DNA of 8,030 nucleotides from contig DJUI01000073.1 in assembly GCA_002438305.1 (NCBI GenBank), positions 1 to 8,030 of the forward strand. Direction: 5' to 3'. This DNA comes from Staphylococcaceae bacterium UBA6286 (GTDB lineage: Bacteria > Bacillota > Bacilli > Staphylococcales > Staphylococcaceae). Made by a program: the position numbers and the translations under genes. Shown here piece by piece: positions 1 through 6,385 of this stretch (positions are counted from its first letter, which is position 1; each line of letters opens with the position of its first letter). Under the pieces are notes generated by a model. It worked only from the letters and a program-made list of their open reading frames with translations. It was not told where the DNA came from and ran no database searches.

Positions 1-279
1 TATTTTGCTATTTTACTCGTAACATGTATCGTATTTGTCGGCTTTGACTTATTCCGTCCTGCCGTTACGAGCTATTTATCTAAAATTGCCGGCAATGAGC
101 AAGGTTTCGTCGGCGGGATGAACTCGATGTTTACAAGTTTGGCGAATATTTTCGGGCCGATTTTAGGCGGGATGTTATTCGATATAGATATTAACTATCC
201 ATATTACTTTGCAACGGTTGTCATCTTCTTCGGTATTCTGTTAACATTAATTTGGAAGAAACCTGCATCGTATATGTAA
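1..279 (+). CDS. NorA-like MFS multidrug efflux transporter, C-terminal fragment
   Basis: The window opens inside an open frame that ends at the TAA at 277-279, leaving the last 92 residues. They are strongly hydrophobic, with likely membrane helices at about fragment residues 1-18, 45-60 and 66-84, the expected last helices of a 12-helix transporter. The stretch GFDLFRPAVTSYLSKIAG followed by QGFVGGMNSMFTSLANIFGP resembles, from memory, the end of S. aureus NorA (GFDMIRPAITNYF, QGFAGGLNSTFTSMGNFIGP). NorA-type proteins are proton-driven exporters of quinolones, dyes and other hydrophobic compounds in the cytoplasmic membrane. The substrate of this copy cannot be told from the fragment, and other drug:H+ antiporters of the same subfamily share these residues. 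Family confidence is high; NorA orthology is moderate, because in S. aureus norA is not next to rocD. There is no hairpin terminator between this stop and rocD. Confidence 0.75.
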   Translation, partial: YFAILLVTCIVFVGFDLFRPAVTSYLSKIAGNEQGFVGGMNSMFTSLANIFGPILGGMLFDIDINYPYYFATVVIFFGILLTLIWKKPASYM

Positions 280-330
280 TTTTTTCTGTCTTTTGCAATG
301 GATTTATCTGTTTTACAAGTAAATTTGCTT

Positions 331-338
331 AAGGAGGA
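331..338 (+). promoter_or_regulatory. Ribosome binding site that fixes the rocD start
   Basis: AAGGAGGA lies 7 bases before the ATG at 346, a near-perfect Shine-Dalgarno match at good spacing. An in-frame ATG at 298 would add 16 residues but has no purine-rich site in front of it, and this Shine-Dalgarno would then fall inside the coding region. The site therefore sets the start at 346. Confidence 0.85.
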
Positions 339-345
339 TTTCATC

Positions 346-1548
346 ATGACAACTAAATCAAAATCAGAACAACTTATTTCAACTACGGAAAAATTCGGGG
401 CGCACAATTATCACCCACTTCCGATCGTAATCGAAAAAGCAGAGGGTTCCTGGGTGACAGACCCTGAAGGCAACCGTTATTTAGATATGCTCTCGGCGTA
501 TTCAGCTTTAAACCAGGGTCATCGCCATCCGAAAATTATTCAGGCGTTAAAAGATCAGGCAGATGCGGTGACACTTACGTCACGTGCATTCCATAGTGCA
601 ACATTAGGTGTTTGGTATGAAAAGGTCAGTAAGCTAACAGGCAAAAATATGGTACTGCCGATGAATACAGGTGCTGAAGCAGTTGAAACAGCGATTAAAG
701 CGGCTCGACGCTGGGCATACGATGTCAAGGGCGTTGCGAAGGATCAGGCAGAAATCGTTGCGATGAAAGGTAACTTCCACGGCCGTACAATGGCAGCAGT
801 ATCCTTATCAAGTGAAGCAGAGTATCAGCGGGGTTATGGTCCATTACTCGGCGGCTTCAAACTAGTTGACTTCGGTGATATCGAACAGATCAAAGCAGCC
901 ATCACACCGAATACAGCTGCCGTATTACTTGAGCCTATCCAAGGTGAAGCAGGTATTAGTATTCCGGCTGATGGCTTCCTGAAGCAAGTCCGTGAAGTTT
1001 GTGATGAGAATAATGTTCTATTTATCGCTGATGAAATCCAGGCAGGTCTAGGCCGTTCAGGTAAACTTTTTGCGACAGACTGGGATAATGTTAAGCCGGA
1101 TATGTATATTTTAGGTAAAGCACTGGGCGGTGGTGTCTTCCCGATTTCATGTGTATTAGCAGATAAGGAGATTCTTGAAGTATTCAATGCAGGATCACAC
1201 GGTTCTACATTCGGCGGTAACCCGCTTGCTTGTGCCGTCTCTACCGCAGCTCTTGATGTACTGGTCGATGAGAAATTATCTGAACGTTCCCTTGAACTGG
1301 GCGAGTACTTCAAAGCGGAGCTTCAGAAGATCGATAATCCAGTCATCAAAGAAGTACGCGGCAAAGGACTCTTCATTGGTGTTGAATTAACTGAGAATGC
1401 ACGTCCATACTGTGAGCAGTTAAAAGAATTAGGCTTGTTGTGCAAAGAAACTCACGATACAGTTATCCGCTTCGCACCGCCGCTGGTTATTTCTAAAGAA
1501 GACCTTGACTGGGCCATTGAACAAGTAGAGACAGTATTTGCGAAATAA
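346..1548 (+). CDS. rocD: Ornithine aminotransferase (ornithine--oxo-acid transaminase)
   Basis: This cytoplasmic class III PLP-dependent aminotransferase moves the delta-amino group of L-ornithine to 2-oxoglutarate, giving glutamate-5-semialdehyde (in equilibrium with pyrroline-5-carboxylate) and glutamate. It links arginine catabolism to proline and glutamate. From the start at 346 it is 400 residues, the usual length. Visible landmarks: [13 protein letters not shown] (52-64), which resembles the substrate-contact region of human OAT; the cofactor phosphate loop NTGAEAVE (107-114); NFHGRT in the middle; [22 protein letters not shown] with the pyridine-nitrogen-binding Asp229; LGKALGGG with the Schiff-base Lys258; and [10 protein letters not shown]. 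The C-terminal [12 protein letters not shown] matches the OAT family rather than acetylornithine aminotransferase. It lies 106 bases upstream of gudB with no terminator between, so some co-transcription is likely. Its own promoter is unclear; TTGCAA at 293 has no convincing -10 partner. Staphylococci can carry two rocD genes, and the copy beside gudB is the catabolic one by context (inference). Confidence 0.95.
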   Translation: MTTKSKSEQLISTTEKFGAHNYHPLPIVIEKAEGSWVTDPEGNRYLDMLSAYSALNQGHRHPKIIQALKDQADAVTLTSRAFHSATLGVWYEKVSKLTGKNMVLPMNTGAEAVETAIKAARRWAYDVKGVAKDQAEIVAMKGNFHGRTMAAVSLSSEAEYQRGYGPLLGGFKLVDFGDIEQIKAAITPNTAAVLLEPIQGEAGISIPADGFLKQVREVCDENNVLFIADEIQAGLGRSGKLFATDWDNVKPDMYILGKALGGGVFPISCVLADKEILEVFNAGSHGSTFGGNPLACAVSTAALDVLVDEKLSERSLELGEYFKAELQKIDNPVIKEVRGKGLFIGVELTENARPYCEQLKELGLLCKETHDTVIRFAPPLVISKEDLDWAIEQVETVFAK

Positions 1549-1553
1549 TTATT

Positions 1554-1567
1554 TGATAGCGTTTTCA
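1554..1567 (+). promoter_or_regulatory. Catabolite-responsive element (cre, CcpA operator)
   Basis: TGATAGCGTTTTCA fits the degenerate cre consensus TGWNANCGNTNWCA at every fixed position. The flanks extend the symmetry (TTTGA at 1552-1556 against TCAAA at 1565-1569). It lies just after the rocD stop and upstream of gudB, roughly 60 bases before the expected gudB transcript start if the promoter at 1605-1613 is used. It also overlaps a possible alternative -35 (TTGATA, 1553-1558). Glutamate dehydrogenase and ornithine aminotransferase are known targets of CcpA repression in staphylococci (from memory). Repression is therefore the likely sign, but a site this far upstream of a promoter can also activate. 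Confidence 0.7.
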
Positions 1568-1604
1568 AAACTTTGATTTAAACCACTTCTTTTATTGTTT
1601 AATG

Positions 1605-1613
1605 TGTTACAAT
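1605..1613 (+). promoter_or_regulatory. Putative sigma-A promoter of gudB (extended -10)
   Basis: TG-T-TACAAT forms an extended -10 element, 42 bases before the gudB ATG. No good -35 is seen 16-18 bases upstream, which is common for extended -10 promoters. The cre site at 1554-1567 is upstream of it. Confidence 0.5.
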
Positions 1614-1654
1614 GAATAACGAATAATTATTTTTAAAAAGAGGCGAAGAGGATA

Positions 1655-2899
1655 ATGACGGAACATTTAAACTTAGTATCATCAACTCAAGTAATTATTA
1701 AAGATGCATTAGACAAACTTGGTTTTGACGAAGGCATGTATGACTTAGTTAAAGAACCGATGCGGTTATTAACTGTAAGAATCCCTGTACGTATGGATGA
1801 TGGGACAGTTAAGACTTTTACAGGTTATAGAGCACAGCATAATGACGCTGTCGGACCTACTAAAGGTGGTGTTCGTTTCCATCCGGATGTTGATGAAGAT
1901 GAAGTTAAAGCACTTTCTATGTGGATGACATTAAAATGTGGAATAGTTGATCTCCCTTATGGTGGTGGTAAAGGGGGTATCGTCTGCGACCCTCGTCAGA
2001 TGAGTATTCACGAAGTGGAACGTTTATCACGTGGTTACGTGCGTGCGATTTCACAAATTGTTGGGCCGACAAAAGATATTCCGGCTCCTGACGTATTCAC
2101 TAACTCACAGATCATGGCATGGATGATGGATGAATACAGCAAGTTGGATGAATTCAACTCACCAGGCTTCATCACTGGTAAACCGATTGTTTTAGGTGGG
2201 TCACAAGGGCGTGACCGTTCAACGGCTCTTGGCGTCGTCATTGCGATTGAAGAAGCGGCAAAACGCCGTGGCAAAACAGTGAAGGATTCTCGAGTAGTCA
2301 TCCAAGGTTTCGGTAACGCCGGCAGCTTCCTTGCTAAGTTTTTATATGATGCAGGTGCAAAAATAGTAGGTATCTCAGATGCACATGGTGCGCTCCATGA
2401 TCCTGACGGCTTAGATATTGATTACTTACTTGACCGTCGTGATAGCTTCGGTACTGTCACTAACCTTTTTGAAGATACGATTACCAACAAAGAATTATTT
2501 GAATTGGACTGTGATATTCTTGTACCGGCTGCTATCTCTAATCAGATTACAGAAGACAATGCCAATGATATAAAGGCAGATATCGTTGTAGAAGCAGCCA
2601 ATGGTCCGACGACAATGGAAGCAACAAAAATTTTGACTGAACGCGGTATTCTATTAGTTCCGGACGTCCTTGCAAGTGCAGGCGGTGTTACTGTGTCATA
2701 TTTTGAATGGGTACAGAATAACCAAGGGTACTACTGGACTGAAGAAGAAGTCAACGAAAAATTACGTGAAAAGTTAGTCAAGGCATTTGATACGATCTAT
2801 ACATTATCAGAAAATCGCAAAATTGATATGAGACTTGCCGCTTATATCGTCGGTATTAAACGTACTGCAGAAGCAGCACGTTACCGTGGGTGGGCGTAA
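1655..2899 (+). CDS. gudB: NAD-specific glutamate dehydrogenase, catabolic
   Basis: The enzyme oxidises L-glutamate to 2-oxoglutarate and ammonium in the cytoplasm, feeding amino-acid carbon into the TCA cycle. It has 414 residues, the usual size for hexameric small-subunit GDH. The glutamate-site lysines Lys70 (TKGGVRFHP), Lys94 (MTLKCG) and catalytic Lys106 (LPYGGGKGG), with Asp146 (PAPDV), have exactly the spacing of the Clostridium symbiosum residues 89/113/125/165. The Rossmann loop GFGNAG is at 218-223, and an acidic residue (ISDAHG) closes the next strand, which favours NAD over NADP. The C-terminal PAAISNQIT and DVLASAGGVTVSYFEW blocks are intact. The ATG at 1655 is preceded by purine-rich AAAGAGG (1637-1643) and GAAGAGG (1645-1651). 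It sits after rocD, which makes glutamate and glutamate semialdehyde, and a strong terminator follows. The cre site upstream suggests carbon catabolite control. In Bacillus both gudB and rocG have this architecture; gudB is the usual name in staphylococci. Confidence 0.95.
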   Translation: MTEHLNLVSSTQVIIKDALDKLGFDEGMYDLVKEPMRLLTVRIPVRMDDGTVKTFTGYRAQHNDAVGPTKGGVRFHPDVDEDEVKALSMWMTLKCGIVDLPYGGGKGGIVCDPRQMSIHEVERLSRGYVRAISQIVGPTKDIPAPDVFTNSQIMAWMMDEYSKLDEFNSPGFITGKPIVLGGSQGRDRSTALGVVIAIEEAAKRRGKTVKDSRVVIQGFGNAGSFLAKFLYDAGAKIVGISDAHGALHDPDGLDIDYLLDRRDSFGTVTNLFEDTITNKELFELDCDILVPAAISNQITEDNANDIKADIVVEAANGPTTMEATKILTERGILLVPDVLASAGGVTVSYFEWVQNNQGYYWTEEEVNEKLREKLVKAFDTIYTLSENRKIDMRLAAYIVGIKRTAEAARYRGWA

Positions 2900-2913
2900 T
2901 AAATTTTAACACT

Positions 2914-2950
2914 AAGATGCTGGAACGATTGAAGTTCCAGCATCTTTTGC
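2914..2950 (+). terminator. Rho-independent terminator after gudB
   Basis: A 13-bp perfect stem, AAGATGCTGGAAC (2914-2926) with GTTCCAGCATCTT (2934-2946), has a 7-base loop. A T-rich tail (TCTTTTGCTTTT) follows. It begins 14 bases after the gudB stop and separates the catabolic pair from the dehydrogenase gene. Confidence 0.9.
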
Positions 2951-2993
2951 TTTTGAGTAAGAGATGATAATGATTCATTGGTTTTTGAGCATA

Positions 2994-3030
2994 TTGGTTT
3001 ATCCTCGGCCCATGAAGTTATAAACTTATG
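2994..3030 (+). promoter_or_regulatory. Putative promoter with overlapping dyad upstream of the alcohol dehydrogenase
   Basis: TTGGTT (2994-2999) and TTATAA (3018-3023) are 18 bases apart and may be -35 and -10 elements; TATAAA one base on is an alternative -10. The -10 lies in an inverted repeat, AAGTT-ATA-AACTT (3015-3027). The repeat widens to a 20-base imperfect dyad (CAT...ATG, 3011-3030) if one extra G is allowed. This could be an operator for a dimeric regulator, but no known consensus was recognised. A good ribosome binding site, AGGGAGGT (3041-3048), follows before the ATG. Confidence 0.4.
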
Positions 3031-3053
3031 ACTATCAACTAGGGAGGTTTGTT

Positions 3054-4214
3054 ATGAATTCATTTACATTCTATAATCCAACACAGCTGGTCTTCGGCAA
3101 AGACAGCATCGAAAAATTACCGGATATGATCAAACAATTCACATCAGGCAAAAAAATACTGATCACTTATGGGGGAGGCAGCATTAAACGTACTGGTCTA
3201 TATGACCGTGTGATGGCGCTGCTTGAAGGATACGAAGTCACAGAACTTGCTGGAATAGAACCGAATCCTCGTCTGTCTACTGTAAAAAAAGGTGTTCAGC
3301 TGGTAAAAGACAATCAGATCGATTTTATTCTGGCCATCGGTGGAGGCAGCGTGATTGATGGAACAAAGTTAATCTCAGCAGCAAGCACCATTGATGAAGA
3401 TCCTTGGAAAGTAGTAAAGCGTGAAGTTGTACCGACATCTGCTGTACCTTTTGGAACTATTTTGACGATTGCAGCAACAGGTTCTGAAATGAATTCAGGC
3501 AGTGTCATCACAAATTGGGAAACCAATGAAAAGTTAGGTTGGGGAACACCGCTTGTATTTCCTAAATTCTCATTGCTGAATCCCGAAGTGACTTATACGC
3601 TTCCTGCCAATCAGACAGTGAATGGTATTGTGGATTCCATGAGTCACCTGCTTGAGCAGTATTTCAATGAAGCAGATAATAGCGCAGTCGGAGATGCTAT
3701 GATTGCGGGTGTAATGAAGGAAATCATGAAAGCTGGTAAAGTTGTTCAGACAGAACCAGAAAATTATGAAGCGCGTGAAACGCTGATGCTGGGTGCCACT
3801 GTAGCATTAAATGGATTCATGCGCATGGGATATAACGGTGACTGGGCAACGCACAATATTGAGCATGCGGTAAGTGCGGTTCATGATATTGCTCACGGAG
3901 CAGGTCTTGCTGTATTATTCCCAGCCTGGATGCGTTATGTCAGTCAGAAATCACCTGAACGTTTTGCACAATTTGCTGAAGACGTTTTTGATGCTGATCC
4001 ATCGTTATCTCAAGAAGAGAAAGTACAGGCAGGGATTCAAGGCATTGCGGATTACTGGAAGTCCATTGGTGCTCCGTCAAGCCTCAGTGAATTCAATATT
4101 CCTGAGACGGACTTTGAAGTCTTTGCAGACAAAACATTATTTAACGGGCCTTTCGGTAATTTCTATAAACTCGATAAAGAAGACGTCCTACAGATTTATC
4201 AATTAGCTCAATAA
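3054..4214 (+). CDS. Iron-dependent alcohol/aldehyde dehydrogenase (BdhA/YugJ/YqhD type)
   Basis: This is a group III metal-dependent alcohol dehydrogenase of 386 residues, normal length for the butanol dehydrogenase branch. Such enzymes reduce aldehydes to alcohols (or the reverse) in the cytoplasm with NAD(P)H. The N-terminal nucleotide domain shows YGGGSIKRTG (39-48) and the phosphate loop GGGSVIDGTK (96-105). ATGSEMNSGSVI (141-152) is the family block. The helical domain holds the metal ligands Asp194 and His198 (GIVDSMSHLLEQY), His267 and His281, which are the ligand numbers I recall for E. coli YqhD. Family members are often annotated as NADH-dependent butanol dehydrogenase, but YqhD-like ones use NADPH; substrate and cofactor are not decidable here. 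It appears to be a single-gene unit with its own putative promoter, ribosome binding site (AGGGAGGT, 3041-3048) and terminator. It lies directly before pgi, as yugJ/yugK do in Bacillus subtilis (from memory), so it may be an ancestral neighbour rather than a recent arrival. Confidence 0.9.
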   Translation: MNSFTFYNPTQLVFGKDSIEKLPDMIKQFTSGKKILITYGGGSIKRTGLYDRVMALLEGYEVTELAGIEPNPRLSTVKKGVQLVKDNQIDFILAIGGGSVIDGTKLISAASTIDEDPWKVVKREVVPTSAVPFGTILTIAATGSEMNSGSVITNWETNEKLGWGTPLVFPKFSLLNPEVTYTLPANQTVNGIVDSMSHLLEQYFNEADNSAVGDAMIAGVMKEIMKAGKVVQTEPENYEARETLMLGATVALNGFMRMGYNGDWATHNIEHAVSAVHDIAHGAGLAVLFPAWMRYVSQKSPERFAQFAEDVFDADPSLSQEEKVQAGIQGIADYWKSIGAPSSLSEFNIPETDFEVFADKTLFNGPFGNFYKLDKEDVLQIYQLAQ

Positions 4215-4250
4215 CAATAAAAAGGCTCTGGCTCAGAGCCTTTTTATTGT
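4214..4250 (+). terminator. Symmetric rho-independent terminator after the alcohol dehydrogenase
   Basis: Two perfectly complementary 17-base arms, ACAATAAAAAGGCTCTG (4214-4230) and CAGAGCCTTTTTATTGT (4234-4250), enclose a 3-base loop. The A5 run on the left and T5 run on the right make it able to terminate in both directions. Its first base is the last base of the upstream TAA stop. Confidence 0.93.
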
Positions 4251-4272
4251 TTAACAGCGATAGTCTGTTTCA

Positions 4273-4301
4273 TTGAGAACTTTATCATAATAGAGTAGAA
4301 T
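4273..4301 (+). promoter_or_regulatory. Sigma-A promoter of pgi
   Basis: TTGAGA (4273-4278) and TAGAAT (4296-4301) are separated by exactly 17 bases, each one base or two from consensus. This is the best promoter in the window. It lies just after the upstream terminator and 30 bases before the pgi ATG. Confidence 0.75.
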
Positions 4302-4331
4302 AAAGATGATAAGACATTCAGGAGGGTAATC

Positions 4332-5678
4332 ATGACACATATTAAATTTGATTATGACACAGCACTTACATTCTTTGGTCAACATGAACTGGATCAAGTG
4401 AGAGATTTAGTTAAAAATGTCCACCATACGATTCATGAAGGTAGTGGCGCAGGTAGTGACTTTTTAGGATGGGTTGATTTACCTGAGAACTATGATAAAG
4501 AAGAATTCAGCCGTATTAAAAAAGCAGCTGAAAAAATTAAATCAGATACAGAAGTACTGGTGGTCATCGGTATCGGCGGTTCTTATTTAGGAGCACGTGC
4601 TGCTATCGAAATGCTGTCAAATTCGTTTGATAACTTTGCCCCGCAGCAAGGCCGTCCGCAGATTATCTTCGCGGGTCATCAATTATCTTCTTCGTATACA
4701 AGTGATTTAATCAAATATTTAGACGGCAAAGATTTTTCTATTAACGTAATTTCTAAATCAGGTACGACGACTGAACCAGCCGTTGCTTTCAGAATATTCA
4801 AGAAGATCCTTGAGGATAAATATGGTAAAGAAGAAGCGAAATCCCGCATTTACGCAACGACTGATAAAGAAAAAGGCGCGCTGAAATCACTGGCTGATGC
4901 TGAAGGATATGAAACATTCGTTGTCCCTGATGATGTCGGAGGTCGTTATTCTGTACTTACAGCGGTCGGTCTATTACCAATAGCTGCTGCAGGTATTGAT
5001 ATTGACCAAATGATGACAGGGGCAGCTGATGCACGTCAAGATTTATCGTCATCTGAATTAGATGACAACATCAGCTATCAATATGCTGCTATCCGTAATA
5101 TCCTCTATAGCAAAGGTTATACGATTGAGATGCTCATCAACTATGAACCTAGTCTTCAACTATTCAATGAATGGTGGAAGCAGTTGTTCGGCGAATCTGA
5201 AGGCAAAGACTTTAAAGGTATCTATCCATCAAGTGCCAATTTCTCAACTGATCTTCACTCATTAGGACAATATGTGCAGGAAGGCCGTCGTGACTTGTTT
5301 GAAACGGTTGTTAAAGTGGCAGAACCACGGGAAGATATTACGATTGAAGCAGAAGAAAATGATCTGGATGGATTGAACTTCCTTGCAGGCGAGACAATGG
5401 ACTACGTCAACACGAAAGCATTCCAAGGAACATTGCTTGCACATACAGATGGTGGCGTGCCAAACTTGGTCGTAGAGATTCCTCGTCAAGATGCTTATAC
5501 GTTCGGTTACCTGGTCTACTTCTTTGAACTCAGCTGCGCGATGAGCGGTTACTTACTCGGTGTTAACCCATTCAATCAGCCGGGTGTCGAAGCCTATAAA
5601 CAAAATATGTTCGCCTTACTCGGCAAACCTGGCTATGAAGACCAAAAAGCAGAACTTGAACAACGTCTCAATCAATAA
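4332..5678 (+). CDS. pgi: Glucose-6-phosphate isomerase
   Basis: This cytoplasmic enzyme interconverts glucose-6-phosphate and fructose-6-phosphate, at the entry to glycolysis and the exit of gluconeogenesis. Its 448 residues match the short Gram-positive form (about 445-450) rather than the 550-residue enterobacterial form. The two SIS sugar-phosphate domains show [10 protein letters not shown] (80-89), SKSGTTTEP (141-149) and [11 protein letters not shown] (203-213). The signature [20 protein letters not shown] is at 308-327. By family alignment the catalytic residues are Glu288 (LFGESEGKD), His309 (TDLHSLGQ) and Lys423 (VEAYKQN). These are two less than the 290/311/425 I recall for the Bacillus enzyme. 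AGGAGGG (4320-4326) precedes the ATG at 5-base spacing. It has its own strong promoter and terminator, so it looks like a constitutive single-gene unit. Nothing is missing or unusual in the protein. Confidence 0.97.
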   Translation: MTHIKFDYDTALTFFGQHELDQVRDLVKNVHHTIHEGSGAGSDFLGWVDLPENYDKEEFSRIKKAAEKIKSDTEVLVVIGIGGSYLGARAAIEMLSNSFDNFAPQQGRPQIIFAGHQLSSSYTSDLIKYLDGKDFSINVISKSGTTTEPAVAFRIFKKILEDKYGKEEAKSRIYATTDKEKGALKSLADAEGYETFVVPDDVGGRYSVLTAVGLLPIAAAGIDIDQMMTGAADARQDLSSSELDDNISYQYAAIRNILYSKGYTIEMLINYEPSLQLFNEWWKQLFGESEGKDFKGIYPSSANFSTDLHSLGQYVQEGRRDLFETVVKVAEPREDITIEAEENDLDGLNFLAGETMDYVNTKAFQGTLLAHTDGGVPNLVVEIPRQDAYTFGYLVYFFELSCAMSGYLLGVNPFNQPGVEAYKQNMFALLGKPGYEDQKAELEQRLNQ

Positions 5679-5683
5679 ATCTC

Positions 5684-5715
5684 AAGAAAACCGCATAGCG
5701 GTTTTCTTTTTATTT
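5684..5715 (+). terminator. Rho-independent terminator after pgi
   Basis: An 11-bp perfect stem, AAGAAAACCGC (5684-5694) with GCGGTTTTCTT (5698-5708), has a 3-base loop (ATA) and a T-rich tail through 5715. It starts 5 bases after the pgi stop. Confidence 0.9.
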
Positions 5716-5734
5716 AAGGCCGGATAGTTTAAAC

Positions 5735-5743
5735 TGATATACA
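5735..5743 (+). promoter_or_regulatory. Putative extended -10 promoter of the DedA-spsA-spsB operon
   Basis: TG-A-TATACA makes an extended -10 element 36 bases before the DedA-family ATG, in the only gap between the pgi terminator and this operon. TACAAT at 5740-5745 is an overlapping alternative. No clear -35 is seen. Confidence 0.45.
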
Positions 5744-5779
5744 ATGAACTAAAAAAATTATGTTAAAGTAGGTTTTGCA

Positions 5780-6385
5780 ATGACAGAATGGATTCAACAT
5801 TATTTATCTGAGGATTCCATTATGGGATGGATTGATAAGTTTAAATCATTCGGCATCATTATCGCGTTTATACTGCCGTTTCTTGAAGCATTCCTGCCCA
5901 TCCTTCCTATCGTTGTATTTGCAGTTGTAAATTCCAATGCTTATGGAATCATTCCAGGATTCCTGCTGACTTGGAGCGGAGCGATGATAGGTGCTTATGT
6001 TGTCTTTTTGATAATCAGGCACTTTGCTGATTCCAGATTGATCAAGAAGATCACTGGCCGCCCGAAAGTTCATCGTTTCATAGAATCGGTGAATAATAGA
6101 GGTGCCATACCGCTGATGATCCTTCTGTGTTTTCCATTTACACCATCAAGTCTGATTAATATAGTAGCTGCCCTATCAAAGATTAGACAGCGTGAATATT
6201 TAGTGGTTGTAGGGGTAGGCAAAGCAGTGATGCTGATTATTTTAAGTTTTATCGGCTCAGATATTCGGTCGTTTTTCGTACAGCCGCAGAAATCAGCACT
6301 TGTCGTATTATTGTTAATCTTTTTATGGTGGGCAGGTCAGCGGCTCGAATTATATTATGATAGAAAAACTGGTAAAAACTCATGA
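5780..6385 (+). CDS. DedA / TVP38-TMEM64 family membrane protein
   Basis: This is a 201-residue polytopic membrane protein of the VTT (SNARE-associated Golgi) superfamily. Hydrophobic segments lie at about 24-50, 56-80, 107-135, 141-160 and 172-186. The first contains FLEAFLPILP, a re-entrant-type start. FLIIR (76-80) fits the family [F/Y]xxx[R/K] element. RGAIPLMILLCFPFTPSSLINIVAALSKI (107-135; key residues Gly108, Pro111, Pro119, Pro122, Asn127, Ala131) is the second conserved re-entrant block. DedA relatives have been linked to undecaprenyl-phosphate or phospholipid flipping and membrane homeostasis, but the role of this branch is not known. Its ATG (5780) has only a weak AAAGTAGG site. 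An in-frame ATG at 5822 has GAGGA (5810-5814) at 7 bases and would remove 14 residues ahead of the first helix, so the start is open. Its stop overlaps the spsA start by ATGA. An unnamed homologue sits at this place in S. aureus (from memory). Confidence 0.85.
   Translation: MTEWIQHYLSEDSIMGWIDKFKSFGIIIAFILPFLEAFLPILPIVVFAVVNSNAYGIIPGFLLTWSGAMIGAYVVFLIIRHFADSRLIKKITGRPKVHRFIESVNNRGAIPLMILLCFPFTPSSLINIVAALSKIRQREYLVVVGVGKAVMLIILSFIGSDIRSFFVQPQKSALVVLLLIFLWWAGQRLELYYDRKTGKNS

Noticed and set aside
298..345. Longer rocD start at ATG 298
   Set aside because: It has no ribosome binding site, its 16 extra residues have no family counterpart, and it would place the strong AAGGAGGA inside the coding region; ATG 346 is preferred.
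204..407. Open frame of 67 residues on the - strand across the exporter/rocD gap
   Set aside because: It overlaps two real genes on the other strand and shows no domain, promoter or ribosome binding site.
834..1313. Open frame of 159 residues on the - strand inside rocD
   Set aside because: It lies wholly antisense to a conserved enzyme, has no ribosome binding site, and its translation shows no recognisable domain. The smaller frames inside gudB, the dehydrogenase, pgi, the DedA gene and spsB are rejected for the same reason.
1549..1654. Terminator between rocD and gudB
   Set aside because: The symmetry at 1552-1569 has only 5-base arms and no G/C-rich stem; it is better read as the flanks of the cre site.
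2964..3023. Possible 19-residue small ORF in the gudB-dehydrogenase gap
   Set aside because: There is no good Shine-Dalgarno before it and it runs through the putative promoter of the next gene; chance is the simpler explanation.
2949..3053. Rex (redox) operator before the alcohol dehydrogenase
   Set aside because: Looked for TTGTGAA-N4-TTCACAA because such genes are often Rex-controlled; no match even to one half-site. The dyad at 3011-3030 is different.
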